64,000 nucleotides of DNA from Adiantum capillus-veneris (taxonomy: Eukaryota; Streptophyta; Polypodiopsida; Polypodiales; Pteridaceae), in assembly GCA_014529385.2 (NCBI GenBank), contig CM043953.1:88652342-88716341 (forward strand). The letters run 5' to 3'. Positions 42,793 to 54,453 of the stretch are shown piece by piece (position 1 is the stretch's first letter; each line of letters starts with the position of its first letter). The translations under genes and the position numbers were made by a program. The notes under the pieces were generated by a model that was given only the letters and a program-made list of their open reading frames with translations, was not told the DNA's origin and ran no database searches.

Positions 42793-45700
42793 CTATGAAG
42801 ACTCCATTATCCGTTTGATTCTCCAAGTAGACCTGTTGATAGGAGTCTTTGATGTTGTTGTAGGCCTCTGTTGGCTATCGGCATCTTGATTTTGACTAGG
42901 AGCATTGGAAGACTTACGAATCCAAATCTCTTGATGACCTTTGTATCTCCTTTGTTGACTTTGTTGAGGTCTTGAGCTTGGGGGGTTCACTATGTGTAAA
43001 ACTATATATCATGTGAATTCAAGACATGTTTATCTTTGAATTTTGTTAAGAGTATAATGTACCCTTTTCTTTTAAAATCTGTAAGTTTTTTTCAAATTTG
43101 AAAAAATAATACCCTTCTGTATATATATTTCTGTAAGTTTCAAGAAATTTAAATACCCTTCTATTGAACTCACGTGATAGGTTACATTTTTATTAGATGA
43201 CCTCCCCGGGCTCTTGATATCTTCATGCAGGTCTGATGTAGTGGCAGTTGGATTATGGTTGACTGGTAGCCAAATCTTTGTATACCTTGTGTAAAATCCT
43301 TGTCCAAGGGGAAGACTCTTTGAGATCCGTCTTTTTTCTGTATCCTCTTGAAAGTTGTGGTAGACTTTAGCCTCTTTCAATGTTGTTCTGTTGTATACCT
43401 GCTTCTTAGGTATTCTAAGATATTGTTGAGGTTGATACCTTGTGGGACTTCTTTCTTGGAAGGGACTTGAAGTTACTTCATATGCCCTAACCTGCGGTTT
43501 TGGCACCCATATCTGTCTGTTAACACTAGGTTGGTAATGGGACACTTTTATGTCCTGGGACACTTTTATGTCCTGTTAAGTGACCATTTTCCTTGAATTA
43601 TATCAAGAGTTTCAAAATGGATTTTGAGGTTCTATCTATCTAGAAAGTTGTCTCATGAGCTGAAAAAAACTTGACATTTTTTGGTAATATCAATTCCATC
43701 TTTAACCTTGTCCTTGCATAACATTTCACAACCTAAACTGTGTGAAAAAACGGGTCCTGTTTTTGGTTTTTTTCAACTTTTTGCAACTATACCACTCTAG
43801 AATTCATGTTTGTGAGGTCTATAATGCTAGAGAACTATCTTTAGTAGTCCTCAACATGTCTTGATGCTTCTAATGATAAATAAATGTTAAAGTTGTAAGT
43901 TATGACCAAATTACAAAAATTGTCAAATCCTGTTTTTTAGCCAATTTTAGCTCTTCTATGATTTTTTTGGTGGCTTTCATGATATCCAAATGCAGTTTTG
44001 ATTTTCTATGTCGCATATTGTAACATAAAGCTAATATTCCCTGAGTTTTGGGGCACCTAATACCCTATTTTTCATAGTACACAACGATGGTTGATTTTTT
44101 CAATTATAGAAGAAAACGAAACATTCTAGTATATCAAGTATAGCTTTTTCAATATTTCTAGTTTCTTGTGACAACTATATGCATTTTGTAGGTAGTAACC
44201 ATATCTAGTCATAAGGATAAAATTTGGCTAGATATTGGATAGTTTCTATGGGATTGTACAACTCATAATGTTGAACCCAGTTTTTTCATGTTTGCTGTAT
44301 TTAGCACTTCATCTTTGTCCCCAAGATTCCCCTTGGTAAGAGATATATTATTCTTTTGACATGCTCCATGGATCCTTATGAACCTAAAGGACAACAAGGA
44401 ACTAAGAAAACATGCATATATTATTTGTATTGAGCGTGGCTATAGAAACATTGATGATAGGTTTGCAGATTGGTAAAAATTCAACTTTTTGTACCTATTT
44501 CTTTTGGCAAAACAAAAAATAGTGAGTGAGAAGCATGCATATGTTCTGATCACCAACCCATTGAAGTTAACTAGGGAATTTATCTCAAGTCCTACAAAAA
44601 TCCCTAATCTTATTTTTATGCAACAAAACATAAGAAATGACTGTTTTGATGAAATTGTACTGGTCCATCAACTTTGGAGGCTTGGTGTGACCAACAGATG
44701 AGAAATTTTACAAGTTTCTTATTTTTTCCATGTGTAGTAGGCCTTGAACTATAACCTCATGAAAGGATTTTACAAAATGAGTGGATCTACTATGGTTTTG
44801 GAGGTTTTTTTCAAAACCCTGAAAGGACACTTTTATGTCCTGTTAGGTTACCAACCTAGTGTTAACTCCATAGTACTCCTGTTCCTTTAATCTCCAGTGT
44901 GATGCTATCCATCCCATGTGTTTGTCTTTTTGTGTTGATTTCCCATTTTTAACCCAAATCGGATCATTGAGTTTGACTAAACTGCTCGGAACGAACACTT
45001 GCTTAACTTTTCTTTGCTTTCTTGAGTACTTTGGTTGATATACCTTTGCTTTTCCTGGTGTCTCCATTGAGATTTAAGTTGGGTCAGCAATTGACTTGAA
45101 GTTTTGAAAGCCTAACTTGCTTGAATAAGCTGATCCATGAGGGTTCTTTGATGTAGAGGCATATGCTTTCACACCTTCTTTGCTAATTGGTGGAAGTTCC
45201 ACTTTAGCTTTACCTTTGTCTGCACGATTTGTCTTTGATTCTAGTGACTCCTGCAACTCTGAATCTAGCATTAATGGTACCTGTAATTGTTGCTTGCTAC
45301 CTCTTGGAGAAGAGAGTATTAGCATTTTATCTTCTTTGTTGGCCTTGTGTTGGTCTAACCACTGATGTCCAAGGATGACATCTGCAGGCATTTCCTTTGA
45401 AAGCTTCACCTGAAACTTCACATGCTCTTCATGATTTTGGATGCTAAGGGTAGCAACCATTTCTTTTTTACTTGTATACAAACCTCGCATTGTTTTGCTA
45501 TCATGTTTACATGGAGTGATTTGGAGGATCCTTTGGATGTTCTCTGCAACCATATTGTATTTTGCTTCTTTATCCAGTAGATCATTACATCTGACACTTG
45601 CTCCTTTTGTACTGCTGAGAACTATAGCTATTCTCATTGTTGGTTCTATTGAAGATCTTTGTATTTGTTTTGATTTTTCCATGGTCTCATCTTGATCTGA

Positions 45701-46064
45701 TTGTGTCTCTATGGAGAGTAGCTTGAGACTTTGTGTTCCAATCTGGCTTGCATCAGCTGATTCGACTGGCACTGTTAGGTTAATCTTTGGACTTCCTAAT
45801 TATTCTTGGTTGTTTGCAACCTCATTCTTGGTTGTTTGCAACCTCATTCTTCTTAACTTCTGGCTATGGTGGCATTCTTTGCTCAATAGCTTTCCTGGTT
45901 GCTCTTTGCTCTGTTTGATTTGTACTTGCTATTGCTTGATTGTCTTTAAGCTCTTCTGAAGTTCTATTTGATGGAGATAAATCATATTCAATAAGATTTT
46001 CTTTGGCATCGGTCTCCATTTTAGCTGTGCTCGAGGACCTTGTGCTGTCGTCCGCGGGTGACAA
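42793..46064 (-). pseudogene. Retropepsin-like retroelement ORF, split by a DNA transposon
   Basis: Read 46064 to 42793. An acidic Ser/Thr-rich start is followed by a frameshift associated with a 22-bp tandem duplication near 45805-45850. From 45772 the frame includes KFQVKLSKEMPADVILGHQW near 45390. ADVILGxxWL is the late conserved block of retropepsin-like proteases in LTR elements, but an upstream DT/SG active site is not visible. One stop at about 45074 follows. A basic Gln/Lys-rich region with RQIWVPKPQ comes after the inserted element, and then a Q-rich piece (42990-42793). No RT is seen. Best read as a gag-protease remnant, family unassigned. Confidence 0.5.
43524..44861. mobile_element. 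TTAA-flanked TIR transposon (1,338 bp, non-autonomous)
   Basis: The ends are CACTAGGTTGGTAA and TTACCAACCTAGTG, a 14-bp perfect inverted repeat, flanked by TTAA on both sides (43520-43523, 44862-44865). Subterminal GGACACTTTTATGTCC, itself a partial palindrome, occurs twice inside the left end and once inside the right end. Removing the element and one TTAA joins the flanking minus-strand ORF in frame with no lost codon. A TTAA duplication with clean frame restoration is the hallmark of the piggyBac superfamily. The CACTA-like tip is unusual for that group. No transposase frame is present. Confidence 0.85.
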
Positions 46065-46163
46065 GTATTGGTCTTGCCACCCCGCCAGAACAAGGTTGCT
46101 GTAAATATTGCAAGAAAATAGTTCTCCCGAGTCACACCCCGAGGGTTTTCATCACATGTCATA

Positions 46164-46168
<5 letters not shown>

Positions 46169-46217
<49 letters not shown>
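46169..46217. repeat. GT microsatellite
   Basis: About 24 uninterrupted GT units. The apparent open frames across it are repetition artefacts. Confidence 0.95.
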
Positions 46218-46219
<2 letters not shown>

Positions 46220-46749
46220 TCCGTGATATTTTCAATCACCGTTGTCTGCGTCCTAGCCGCTCAAAACTAGGTGGTTCTTCCTGTTCGCTTCACCGTGACT
46301 GGCTTGTGGTGTACATTGGCTCCCGGCATTTTTTGAGGCCGTTGGGGTCATGTCTCGCTTTGCGCCCATCACCCCACCAATGCAAAGAGGTGGATTCACC
46401 CATGCTTCATTCATCTTGCAAAATTTCCAGGCTGAGGGGGGCGAGAAAGATTTGGCTATTTTGGTCCGGCGTGAAGGTTACTTTGTTGGACTGGTGTCGT
46501 CAGCTGCAAGTCAACAACTGCTTTCTCCTATACGAAACCGCTTAAGCTTGCATTTGGAGTTGCGGTTGTGCAACGTTGCTAGATGCTGGGAAATTAAGAC
46601 ACTGATGGGCACTTAATGACACACATGGTGGGTATTACAGAGGTGTTGGACGGATTGGGTACTTGGTACTTGGTATTGCGGGTTTTGCGATGGCGATGAT
46701 AATGGCAATGACTATGATGACTTACAATTACATTGTCAGTCAGAGGTAG

Positions 46750-47700
46750 TTCAAATATATGTTGTGCTTGGTAGTGCTTTGGTCGATATGCATGCCAAAT
46801 GTGAGTGTGCTTCAGAAAGCATAAAAAGCACTTGAGGATCTTCCTGTTCAGAATCACGCCTCTTGGAACGAATTGGTTGAGGGATGTGCCGAACATCAGG
46901 GGAATGATTAAGCTCTATAATATTTTTAGGCAATGCAAAGCGAGCACCACTCTCTACATGAAATAAGCTCATCTCTCTAGATGCAATCACCTAGTCTTGC
47001 AGCTTGAAGGCATGTCTCAATTTGGAAGATGCAGAGATTGACAAAAAAGTCCTCGTCTTGTTTTGATCAGATATGCAAAGAGAGGCCATCTCTCCACGCG
47101 GTGAGCACTATCTCGGTCAATATGTATGTCAAATGTGATGCACTTCAGAAAATACAAAAAGTACTTGAGGAGGTTCCCGTCCAGAATGTCATCTCTTCAA
47201 ATGCATTGATTGCGGGATGTGCACAACAACAACAAGTGTATCTCTCCAAATCAGCCACTCATCCTTTCATGGTGAAGGCTATGCTTACTTCATCATGTGG
47301 CTCTACAAAAGTGCTTGAGGAGCTTCATGTTTGGAGTGTGGACTCTTGAAATTTAGTAATTTTAGGATTTTCCCCACAAGAGGAAGCTCTAGTCTATTCT
47401 CAGTAGATTGAAGTGAGGTTCTCTCTCCAGATGTGATCGCCTATGCATGCATCTTGAAGGCATGTAGCCCTACGCAAGATGCTGATATGGGTACAAAAAT
47501 TCACAATTGTATTGAGTCATAGGTTGGTGGAAAAACATTCCATGCTCGGCATTTTATTGGTTGATATTTATGCCAGATGCGGTATGCTTGAGGAAGCACA
47601 AGAAGTGCTTGAGGAGAATCCTGTCTGGAATGTCATCTCTTGGAATGCACTGGTTTTGCAGGATGTGCACAATAAGAGCAGGGCCACAAAGCTGTAGGCT
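46750..47700 (+). pseudogene. PPR (PLS-type) pseudogene
   Basis: Several pentatricopeptide units are readable in shifting frames: a SALVDMHAKCE-like unit near 46770; ITxSCSLKACLNLEDAEI near 46995; STISVNMYVKCDALQKIQKV with NVISSNALIAGCAQQ at about 47104-47230; DVIAYACILKACSPTQDADM near 47440; and LLVDIYARCGMLEEAQEVLE with NVISWNALV at about 47548-47660. The order matches P-L-S PPR proteins that act in organelle RNA editing. Frameshifts and stops separate every unit. The wording of the units recalls fern PPR proteins. Confidence 0.75.
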
Positions 47701-47910
47701 ATTCTGAGCGAATGCAAAACAAGATCTCTCTATATCCTCATGCAAGGATCACTTGAAACGATGTCTCTTGGAATGTAAGGTGTAGCGGAGGTGAATGTTG
47801 ATCTTGCTCATGATGAGTGCTCCGAGCTGTGCTCAAGGGTTCCTTTTACTTACAGAAGAGAGAGCCTTTCGTTCCTTTAATGAAAGAGTGCAATGATCAC
47901 AAACAAAGTG

Positions 47911-47912
<2 letters not shown>

Positions 47913-47962
<50 letters not shown>
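47913..47962. repeat. GA microsatellite
   Basis: About 25 GA units. Open frames across it are artefacts. Confidence 0.95.
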
Positions 47963-47966
<4 letters not shown>

Positions 47967-48129
47967 ATACGATATCAGACGGTTCTCAAACCCTCCTCCA
48001 AGGGCCCCCCTCTTCATGGCAAGAGAAGTCTATTCTATTGGCTGCACAAATCTGGTACAATGGTCTAGATGCAATGGACTTGCCGATGATGTCGATAGCA
48101 ATGATGACAACGATGAGGACGGGCTAAAA

Positions 48130-48591
48130 TCTGAAAACGCTAGGGCTGAAATCTACAAACGCTTCCTTTTTGCTGAATACTAACACTATGTCAGCGAGGA
48201 TGGCGATGGCATCAACGCGATGACAATGCGTTGAAAAGGCAGATGTTGAAATCTGTGGACACCGAGCTGAATCTAAAAACGTTGGCTAACTCGACGGTAC
48301 GACAAGGATCTGCTGCGAGTAGGTGAGATCTCCGAGGCTAAGGCTGAATCTGCGGTGTCTAAGTGCTAAAAATTGAAAACACTTATGTGTTGGGCTGATC
48401 TAACGCCAGAATCTCCAAACGCTAGGTTGAATCTCCAAACTAAAAACGTCAGGCTTGATCTGCAACCAAAAAACGCTATCTACTTTTGTATACTGGAAAC
48501 GCTAGTCCCCCTGCCGGTCTTGCTGAGAAGGTGCACTGCAAGTTGCCGGAAGTTCTGCTAGAAAGTGCTAGCACTATATTTTTTTGTAGTG
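48130..48591 (+). mobile_element. CACTA-like right terminus with subterminal repeats
   Basis: The block ends TTTTTTTGTAGTG at 48591, matching the right tip of CACTA elements (TCTTGTAGTG form). Over the preceding ~450 bp a motif of the form GCTGAATCTnnAAACGCTAG recurs with variation at least seven times (for example near 48145, 48265, 48345, 48410, 48435 and 48490). This is as expected for subterminal binding repeats. No partner left end with a matching 3-bp duplication was found. Confidence 0.45.
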
Positions 48592-49819
48592 ACTTAGCAA
48601 ATTTGGCCTACTCACTTTTCCAACAAAAGTCACTTCTAAATAAATAAGTGAAAAATGTGTAAATTGGAAAAAAGAGTATTATGCACTGCAAACCTCTCAT
48701 GATGGGTATTGAATGTCATGCTAATGATCATGTTCTGTGCAACCAGAGGATATGCAACTACTCTAAGTGCCTCGACATGCATGACGGGATGATGCAAAGC
48801 AAACGATGAGGATTCAAGTGTTGACCTACATAATCATTATAGATTGTTGCTTGAAAAACGCACTGATTGTGGATCCCAAGGCACTACCTATGATCAAGCA
48901 CGATCAAGAATATTTAGAAGTCCCTAGCTATAATCAAGTGAGATTAAGAATATTTAGATGTTTGTGTCATGTGCATGGCTATGGTAAATTGGAAGTTATC
49001 GAGCATGTTGATATCTCACAATAGTTCACTTAGCCATGATTGGCTTAGTTTGAAGCACCGTTGATTCCAACATCTTATTTTTCATAGCAAGAGCAATTGC
49101 TTCACATTCTCGGCAATACTAGGCATTACTAGGCCTAGAATTTAACAACACATCATAGTGTGGGGAGCAATGCTATGTTGCAAAAATTACGGCTATTTAC
49201 GAAGCTGAAATCTCTTTATACTGCTAGTCAAAACAAGGAGAACTTGCATATAGAAATACTCCAGAAGGACATGGCAAATTAGGCACTAAGCTGCAAAATT
49301 GTCTTTTGAGTTTCTTACTGAATCACTCTTTTGCTGTTAATTTACATGCACACCATGATTTTCTTGTTGTTGGAAACTTAGTATCATAGATTGCTAACTT
49401 TCAAACACTTTTGAGCATGGTATCTACATTTATTGCCTCCGCCAGAAGCTTTGGGAAAGTAATTGTACAGATAATTTGTTGAGAATTGAATAGGATATGT
49501 TTCAACATTTCTTTCTCTTTGTTGTTGGTGGAAAACAATTGAATTGAGGTACTCGTGGGGTTGAAGGCTCCATATGAGTACGTCAAGGCACTAGTTGGAT
49601 GCAAAAAATAAAATAAAAATGAAGGTGCACGTCTGACACTGATAAAGTGTCAAACATACATCACGTAGATTTTTCCTCAAGTTTTTCAGAAACAAGATGT
49701 AACTTACTAGTTTGTTTTATGTGCCAATAACGAGGTATTACCTTATTGACCTTTTTATTCAAAATTAAACTACATTGGAAATAGAACTTTCAGTTGATAG
49801 TGCTTTATGTATGAATTGG

Positions 49820-49857
<38 letters not shown>

Positions 49858-51240
49858 AGGGGGGGGCGGGGGGACCGAGAGGGAAGGAGAGAGAAAGCGA
49901 AAGAGTGTGCACAGAGTTTGAAATGCTAGTTTAATGTGTAGCTATTAATCACGCTCTTCTTTTCTACCTGTTTTAGACATATGCAAGCATGTCATACCAT
50001 ACTATTACTCACAAAAAAGTTTACATCATACGGACGTTGCTCACTTTTTGCTTTCCTAAATCAAAGTTCTATAGAAACAATAGTCCAGCAATGTTATGTT
50101 TCTCTTTAACTCAATCGAAAAAAAGGGGGGAATCGGGTAAACTTACAATAATAGCCTGTTGGCAAATGTGACTCATATTCCTCAATGAAAAAAACTTACA
50201 TTGGATGGTGCCAGGCTACATGACAAAGTAGTGGTCCTTTATTGCCTTAAGAAGAAAAGTAAAAAGAACATCTTAGCTTGGTTTTAATTAATGCAATTCT
50301 TATGTTTTGTGGCCACGAGCTACTTCATTGCCTCCATGCTTGAAAATAGCCTTATTGACTCTATACACAAACTGCACTTACAACAACCAATGTTTTGTAG
50401 CGGCTCTGACGGAAAACAGGGTGCTGCATATAGCACAATCACACATTTGTACTTCGGTTGTGGACAACAAATCGCAAGAATTCCAATGCTATACAAACAC
50501 TGCTCATGTGTGAAAGCCCTCTTACCATGTCCCATCATGCTCTGCTTTGCCATGGCCCGAGGCAAAGAAACTCCATAGCATTTCAATGCAAGTCAAAGAA
50601 TTGAAGACCTCTTAACAACTGTTCCTACCCATCATGCTCTGCTTTTCCATGGGCCGAGGCAAAGCATCAATTCAATAGGCATATAGCCAATGACTAAACT
50701 ATGTGTTGAAGGGTCAGCCCATAATGCAAATGGCAATAAACTTGGCAACTCTCCAAGCTTACTTTCAAAACCCTTAGCCAAAGGTTTGATTATTGGAGGA
50801 TTCACTCTTTTAGTCTGGCCATTTCCCTCTAGGTTATAAGATCACATTAAAGCTAGTTTGATGCACATCCTAGAGAAGAATTTCGTGCTCCATTAGCATC
50901 CAATTCTCCTCTATCTGAATTTATCTTTCTCGCACATCTATAATGACAAATCACATATTCAAGAAGGAACTTATAGCCTTTTTATTCTTTTTTCTCAATG
51001 CACGTCCCTCAACTTGATTGATCAAATCTCCACATTTGTCAAAATCCCAAAGGCATTGTGACCAAGTCCACCTCAGACACATCCATATATATCCTTTTCC
51101 ACCAATATGTTTCTTTTACTTGGGAAAATGTTTTCCCATACAACTTGACGTCTTGCCCATACATTTTTATGGAACTTCTTAATAATCTCTTGTTGAGTAG
51201 ACACACTATCCGAAATGGTGTTCCATATCTTTTTTTAGGA
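48592..51240. other. No gene recognised; CA tract
   Basis: A CA tract lies at about 49823-49854. A ~33-bp direct repeat, CATCATGCTCTGCTTT(G/T)CCATGG then CCGAGGCAAAG, occurs at about 50533 and 50630. No coding family recognised. Confidence 0.5.
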
Positions 51241-51467
51241 TGTTACCGTACTTATGTAGTATTGATGTGTGTGAACACACTTAGGAGCGCTAAGGAATTT
51301 TTTTCCTCACTAGGAGGTTTTTCCCCCGTGCATTATATATACACCCATCCTTGTAGGGATATCTTATCTTTATATTGTGCACTAAGCAATACAATCTTTG
51401 TTGTGTGCCTTGAGCTTCTTCATCTTCTCCAAGTTGTGTGTGTTTCCCTGCAAACCTATTTCCAACA
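51241..51467 (+). repeat. 5' LTR of a second Copia 2 copy
   Basis: 227 bp, TGTTACC...TTTCCAACA, homologous to the LTR at 9109-9335 (read on its minus strand) and of equal length. Shared blocks include TGATGTGTGTGAACACACT, TTTCCCCCGTGCAT and GTGTGCCTTGAGCTTC. Confidence 0.93.
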
Positions 51468-51743
51468 ATTGGTATCTGAGCAGGTTACGTCCTCGACAGC
51501 ATTGCCAGCATATGCATGCTCACTTTCTTTGATTTGGGTGAGCTTTGGTGAGCGTCAGCAGGTGAAAAAATTACTTTGGGAAAACGAATAGAGCTTGGTC
51601 TTCTCAAAATTTTCATTTGGGCTCATTAGGCCTCCGTTTCCACTACAACCAATACTACATAGGCAATTTTCTCCTTTTGTGCAAATTTTTTGTAAGTGCA
51701 CTTTTTTGGAGAACAAGTTCCTTACTCGGGTTGTGCTATATAG
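51468..51743 (+). mobile_element. Copia 2 second copy: PBS and leader
   Basis: A PBS TGGTATCTGAGC (51470) is followed by leader sequence that matches the minus strand of about 13760-14040 (GAGCTTTGG, AGAGCTTGGTCT, TTTGGGCTCATT, CCTCCGTTTCCACTAC, TTGTGCTATATAG). It is interrupted at 51743 by a solo LTR. The family sequence resumes at 59152. Confidence 0.9.
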
Positions 51744-51770
51744 TGTGAGTGTGAGAATGCGGTGCGTGTG

Positions 51771-51829
<59 letters not shown>

Positions 51830-52628
51830 GGATGTGGGGTGGAGCTCCCAAATCTCACTATATGAGCAGAATGTGAGAATGAGTGAGAGCGGGTGTGAGT
51901 GTGTGCAACAATGGAGAAGAGAGGAGACCTTGTGTTTGCAGGGGCTAAAACTCACTCTCTACATGTGAGCCCCCTTATTCTATTATATACATAATGGATA
52001 AGTATAGTGGACGGACCCCTGGCCTCTTACAGCCTCTGACCTAACCATATTCATGAATGTATGAGGGTGAAAGCATGTTAACTTGTCGTGCTTTTTGTGC
52101 TAGTTAGCAGTTTCAAGTTAGCACATCTTCAAAAAGTTCGGTGCCCGGTAAATTTTTTACAAATAATATCAAAATTTGTCGGAGGTTGTACATTTGGATT
52201 CTTGTTTCAAGTGCTTTCTATTGATATATCATATGTCATAGATCTTGGAGATGTAGCTCAAGTTATTGTACTAGTTCGCATATGTCAAAATTGTGCTAGT
52301 TAGCATTGTCCGGGACATGAAAAAGCCTGACAGGTTAACATGCTTTCACCCATGAATAACTAGTGAATCCTCAGCACTCAATCCATCCATATTTGTCATC
52401 CAATCCGCGAATGACATGCCCTGCTGCACAACTATCTGCACTACTGGCACGGATCATGTGATGTGAGTATGTCACGTACAAGACGACATAGTCTTCATGA
52501 GTACGCAGCTATGCAGAGAGATGAGGCATGTCTCATTTGCGTAAAGGTTTCCATATGAGAATAAGGATATGTACATACGTGGGCTGGCACCTGGCCTCTA
52601 ACCGGCCACATAGGGCTTTACCCCAACA
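51744..52628 (-). repeat. Solo LTR, containing a MITE
   Basis: Minus-strand ends are TGTTGGGG...CTCACA. Flanks are TATAG (51739-51743) and TATAA (52629-52633), a 5-bp target duplication with one change. Without the MITE it is about 594 bp. It contains a GA tract (about 51774-51822) and no PBS, PPT or coding sequence. The interruption point matches the uninterrupted Copia 2 leader near 13750. Confidence 0.8.
52065..52351. mobile_element. MITE family M1, copy 2 (287 bp)
   Basis: Same TIRs as copy 1 and nearly identical throughout. Flanked by ATGA (52061-52064) and ATGA (52352-52355), again a 4-bp target duplication. It is inserted in the solo LTR. A ~70-codon open frame inside it is shared with copy 1 only in part and is not taken as a gene. 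Confidence 0.92.
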
Positions 52629-53480
52629 TATAACACGTTGTCGTGTTGTGACACGTACATAGTGGGAATGCATGCTACAAGAGTTATCTTGTAACTTTTT
52701 AGATACATAGTTATATTTTCTATAATGTACATATGCATATTTAAGTATAATAATATGTTTTCTATCTCATCCTATTATTTATCTCAAGGGTAACCTATTC
52801 CCATCAAAAAATATTATGGAAAAAGCGTCAATAGCTCTGCCTCTTTAACTTGGGACAAAAAGCATTGATTCTTTATTTCTACTATCTCATTATCATCTCA
52901 CAACTTAGCTAGATCCTATATCTATGGTAAACTCCAATATATATATATTCTATGTATTTTTTAAATTTTTCTTATATTTCTTTCTAAATAGCTACCACCA
53001 GGGAATCAAATCCTAGTGTCCCGAATCAAATCCTAGTGGGACACTAGGTGGCATGATTTCAAAGATACAATTATTTTAATGCATTATTGCAAGCATGATT
53101 ACAAAACTTTGTCAAGGAGCAATGTCATGCTTTCATATGGCATGAGGTGTCCTTTGGAATCAAATGAAAGACTCGGCTAAGGGGACCACAGGATTCGAAG
53201 ACTTTTGCTGCCAAAAATGGACCCTATTTTGATGAATTTTTTACACAAGGTTACAATCCGAATTGGAAAACGCATATAAAAAGTAAGTCGTAGGTAATGA
53301 GCTGAAGTTTCTGCCCATATTTTTACTTTTTTATTTGGAGCCACGGTTGAGGAGATATGATCAAAATACTGGACCCCAGTCTGCCCACATCATGCAGGGT
53401 AAGCTCATTTCCAACTTTTCAAATTTCTGTTCACACTGGCTCTTCTCTTCTTGTGTAAAGCCTTGTGGGTTCCCTTCACC

Positions 53481-53487
53481 TATAAAA
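53481..53487 (+). promoter_or_regulatory. TATA box in the LTR
   Basis: TATAAAATGGGACC follows CCCTTCACC. The same string occurs in the 3' LTR at about 57961. Transcripts starting here would carry the two small ORFs near their 5' end. Confidence 0.6.
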
Positions 53488-54025
53488 TGGGACCTCTTCT
53501 TCCTTGAAAATAACTCAAGCATTCAAGCCATTGATGAGAGGAATTCATGAGGGAGGGAGTAGTAATGCCAAATTGTACTTAGTCATTAACATAAGCCTAA
53601 GCCTATACTTTCTCCTAGAAGAAGACTAGCCATTCTTTCAACAAGCTAACCTTGGAAGATCAACTCTAATCAAAGAAGGTCTTGCACTTGGTGTATCAAT
53701 CAAAGTGGAATTATCCACTCTTCTCTCTCCATCAATAATGGTGCGGAAGGGTTTGTCAAGTAAGATGTGTTCTACATTGATGTTTTCTTGATTTCTTGTT
53801 GTTTTCTTTTTCATCTCTAATCCAACATATATATATATCTAATCTCATCTCCTTAACCAAACCTATCTCTCTCAATCTTAGTAATTCATCCTCTCTACAA
53901 ATTCTAGGTTCTCTTTGCTACAGGTACATCTCTCCCGGCAATATCCTTATTGCCTACGGGCAAGAATAGGGCTTGTCTCATCTCTTCACTTCTCTCATAT
54001 CTACATTTCTCACATACTATCCTAG

Positions 54026-54244
54026 ATGAATAATCCACATGATGATAATTTATATCGCTTCCACTCTGTACAATCTATTAGAATTAACTTATGGATTAGC
54101 CATAAAATACAATTTCAACAACGTATAGTGTTTCTCTTTGGCCTAGAAAGGCTCAATGAAATACTTCTATCACCGGATCCTATCATACTACCTCTCATAG
54201 ACTATAACTTTTCTTTTGACGTAAGGGTAGTTATCTTGCTATGA
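54026..54244 (+). CDS. Small LTR ORF 1 (72 aa)
   Basis: It starts MNNPHDDNLYRFHSVQSI. The second half contains IQFQQRIVFLFGLERLN and DPIILPLIDY. It is about 50% identical over 44 residues to ORF 2, which directly follows, although the DNA is clearly less alike. Its stop overlaps the ORF 2 start in ATGA. In the 3' LTR the corresponding frame from 58517 ends at a TAA at 58637-58639. No family was recognised. It lies downstream of the TATA box in the transcribed LTR part. Whether it is translated is unknown. Confidence 0.35.
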   Translation: MNNPHDDNLYRFHSVQSIRINLWISHKIQFQQRIVFLFGLERLNEILLSPDPIILPLIDYNFSFDVRVVILL

Positions 54245-54453
54245 ACCAAGAGGATTTGTACACACAATTAATGCCAATCACTAGACAAAATATATATATT
54301 ATGGTAAGCACAAAACTACAATTCCAAAGAACAATTCGTAGCCTATTTGGTCAGCCAAGATTGAATTCCATTAACTCATCTATTAACCCTTTCATATTAC
54401 CCATGATAGGATATGACCATAGCATTGATGTTTTCATCTTTGTGTTGTTTTGA
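54241..54453 (+). CDS. Small LTR ORF 2 (70 aa), paralogue of ORF 1
   Basis: It starts MNQEDLYTQLMPITRQNI. Shared features with ORF 1, in order, are LQFQ, LFG, RLN, P-x-ILP, I-x-Y and DV, ending in a hydrophobic tail. In the 3' LTR a 2-bp insertion (ATCTCACTAG for ATCACTAG, about 58769) breaks the frame. The ATGA overlap with ORF 1 is tidy but could be accidental. No homologue is recognised. Confidence 0.35.
   Translation: MNQEDLYTQLMPITRQNIYIMVSTKLQFQRTIRSLFGQPRLNSINSSINPFILPMIGYDHSIDVFIFVLF

Noticed and set aside
46269-46620. An 88-codon frame before the PPR remnants as a separate gene
   Set aside because: No recognisable domain. It could be part of the PPR locus, but nothing in it proves that.
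23872-48591. One 24.7-kb CACTA element joining the two CACTA-like tips
   Set aside because: The subterminal motifs differ (GCGACGC against GCTGAATCT...CGCTAG) and the flanking bases (CTT, ACT) are not a duplication.
51058-51591. A 177-codon plus-strand frame
   Set aside because: It crosses the LTR, PBS and leader of the second Copia 2 copy, so it is a chance frame.
52088-52303. A 71-codon frame inside MITE copy 2 as a transposase
   Set aside because: Far too short, no motif, and the sister copy at 27207 does not keep the frame.
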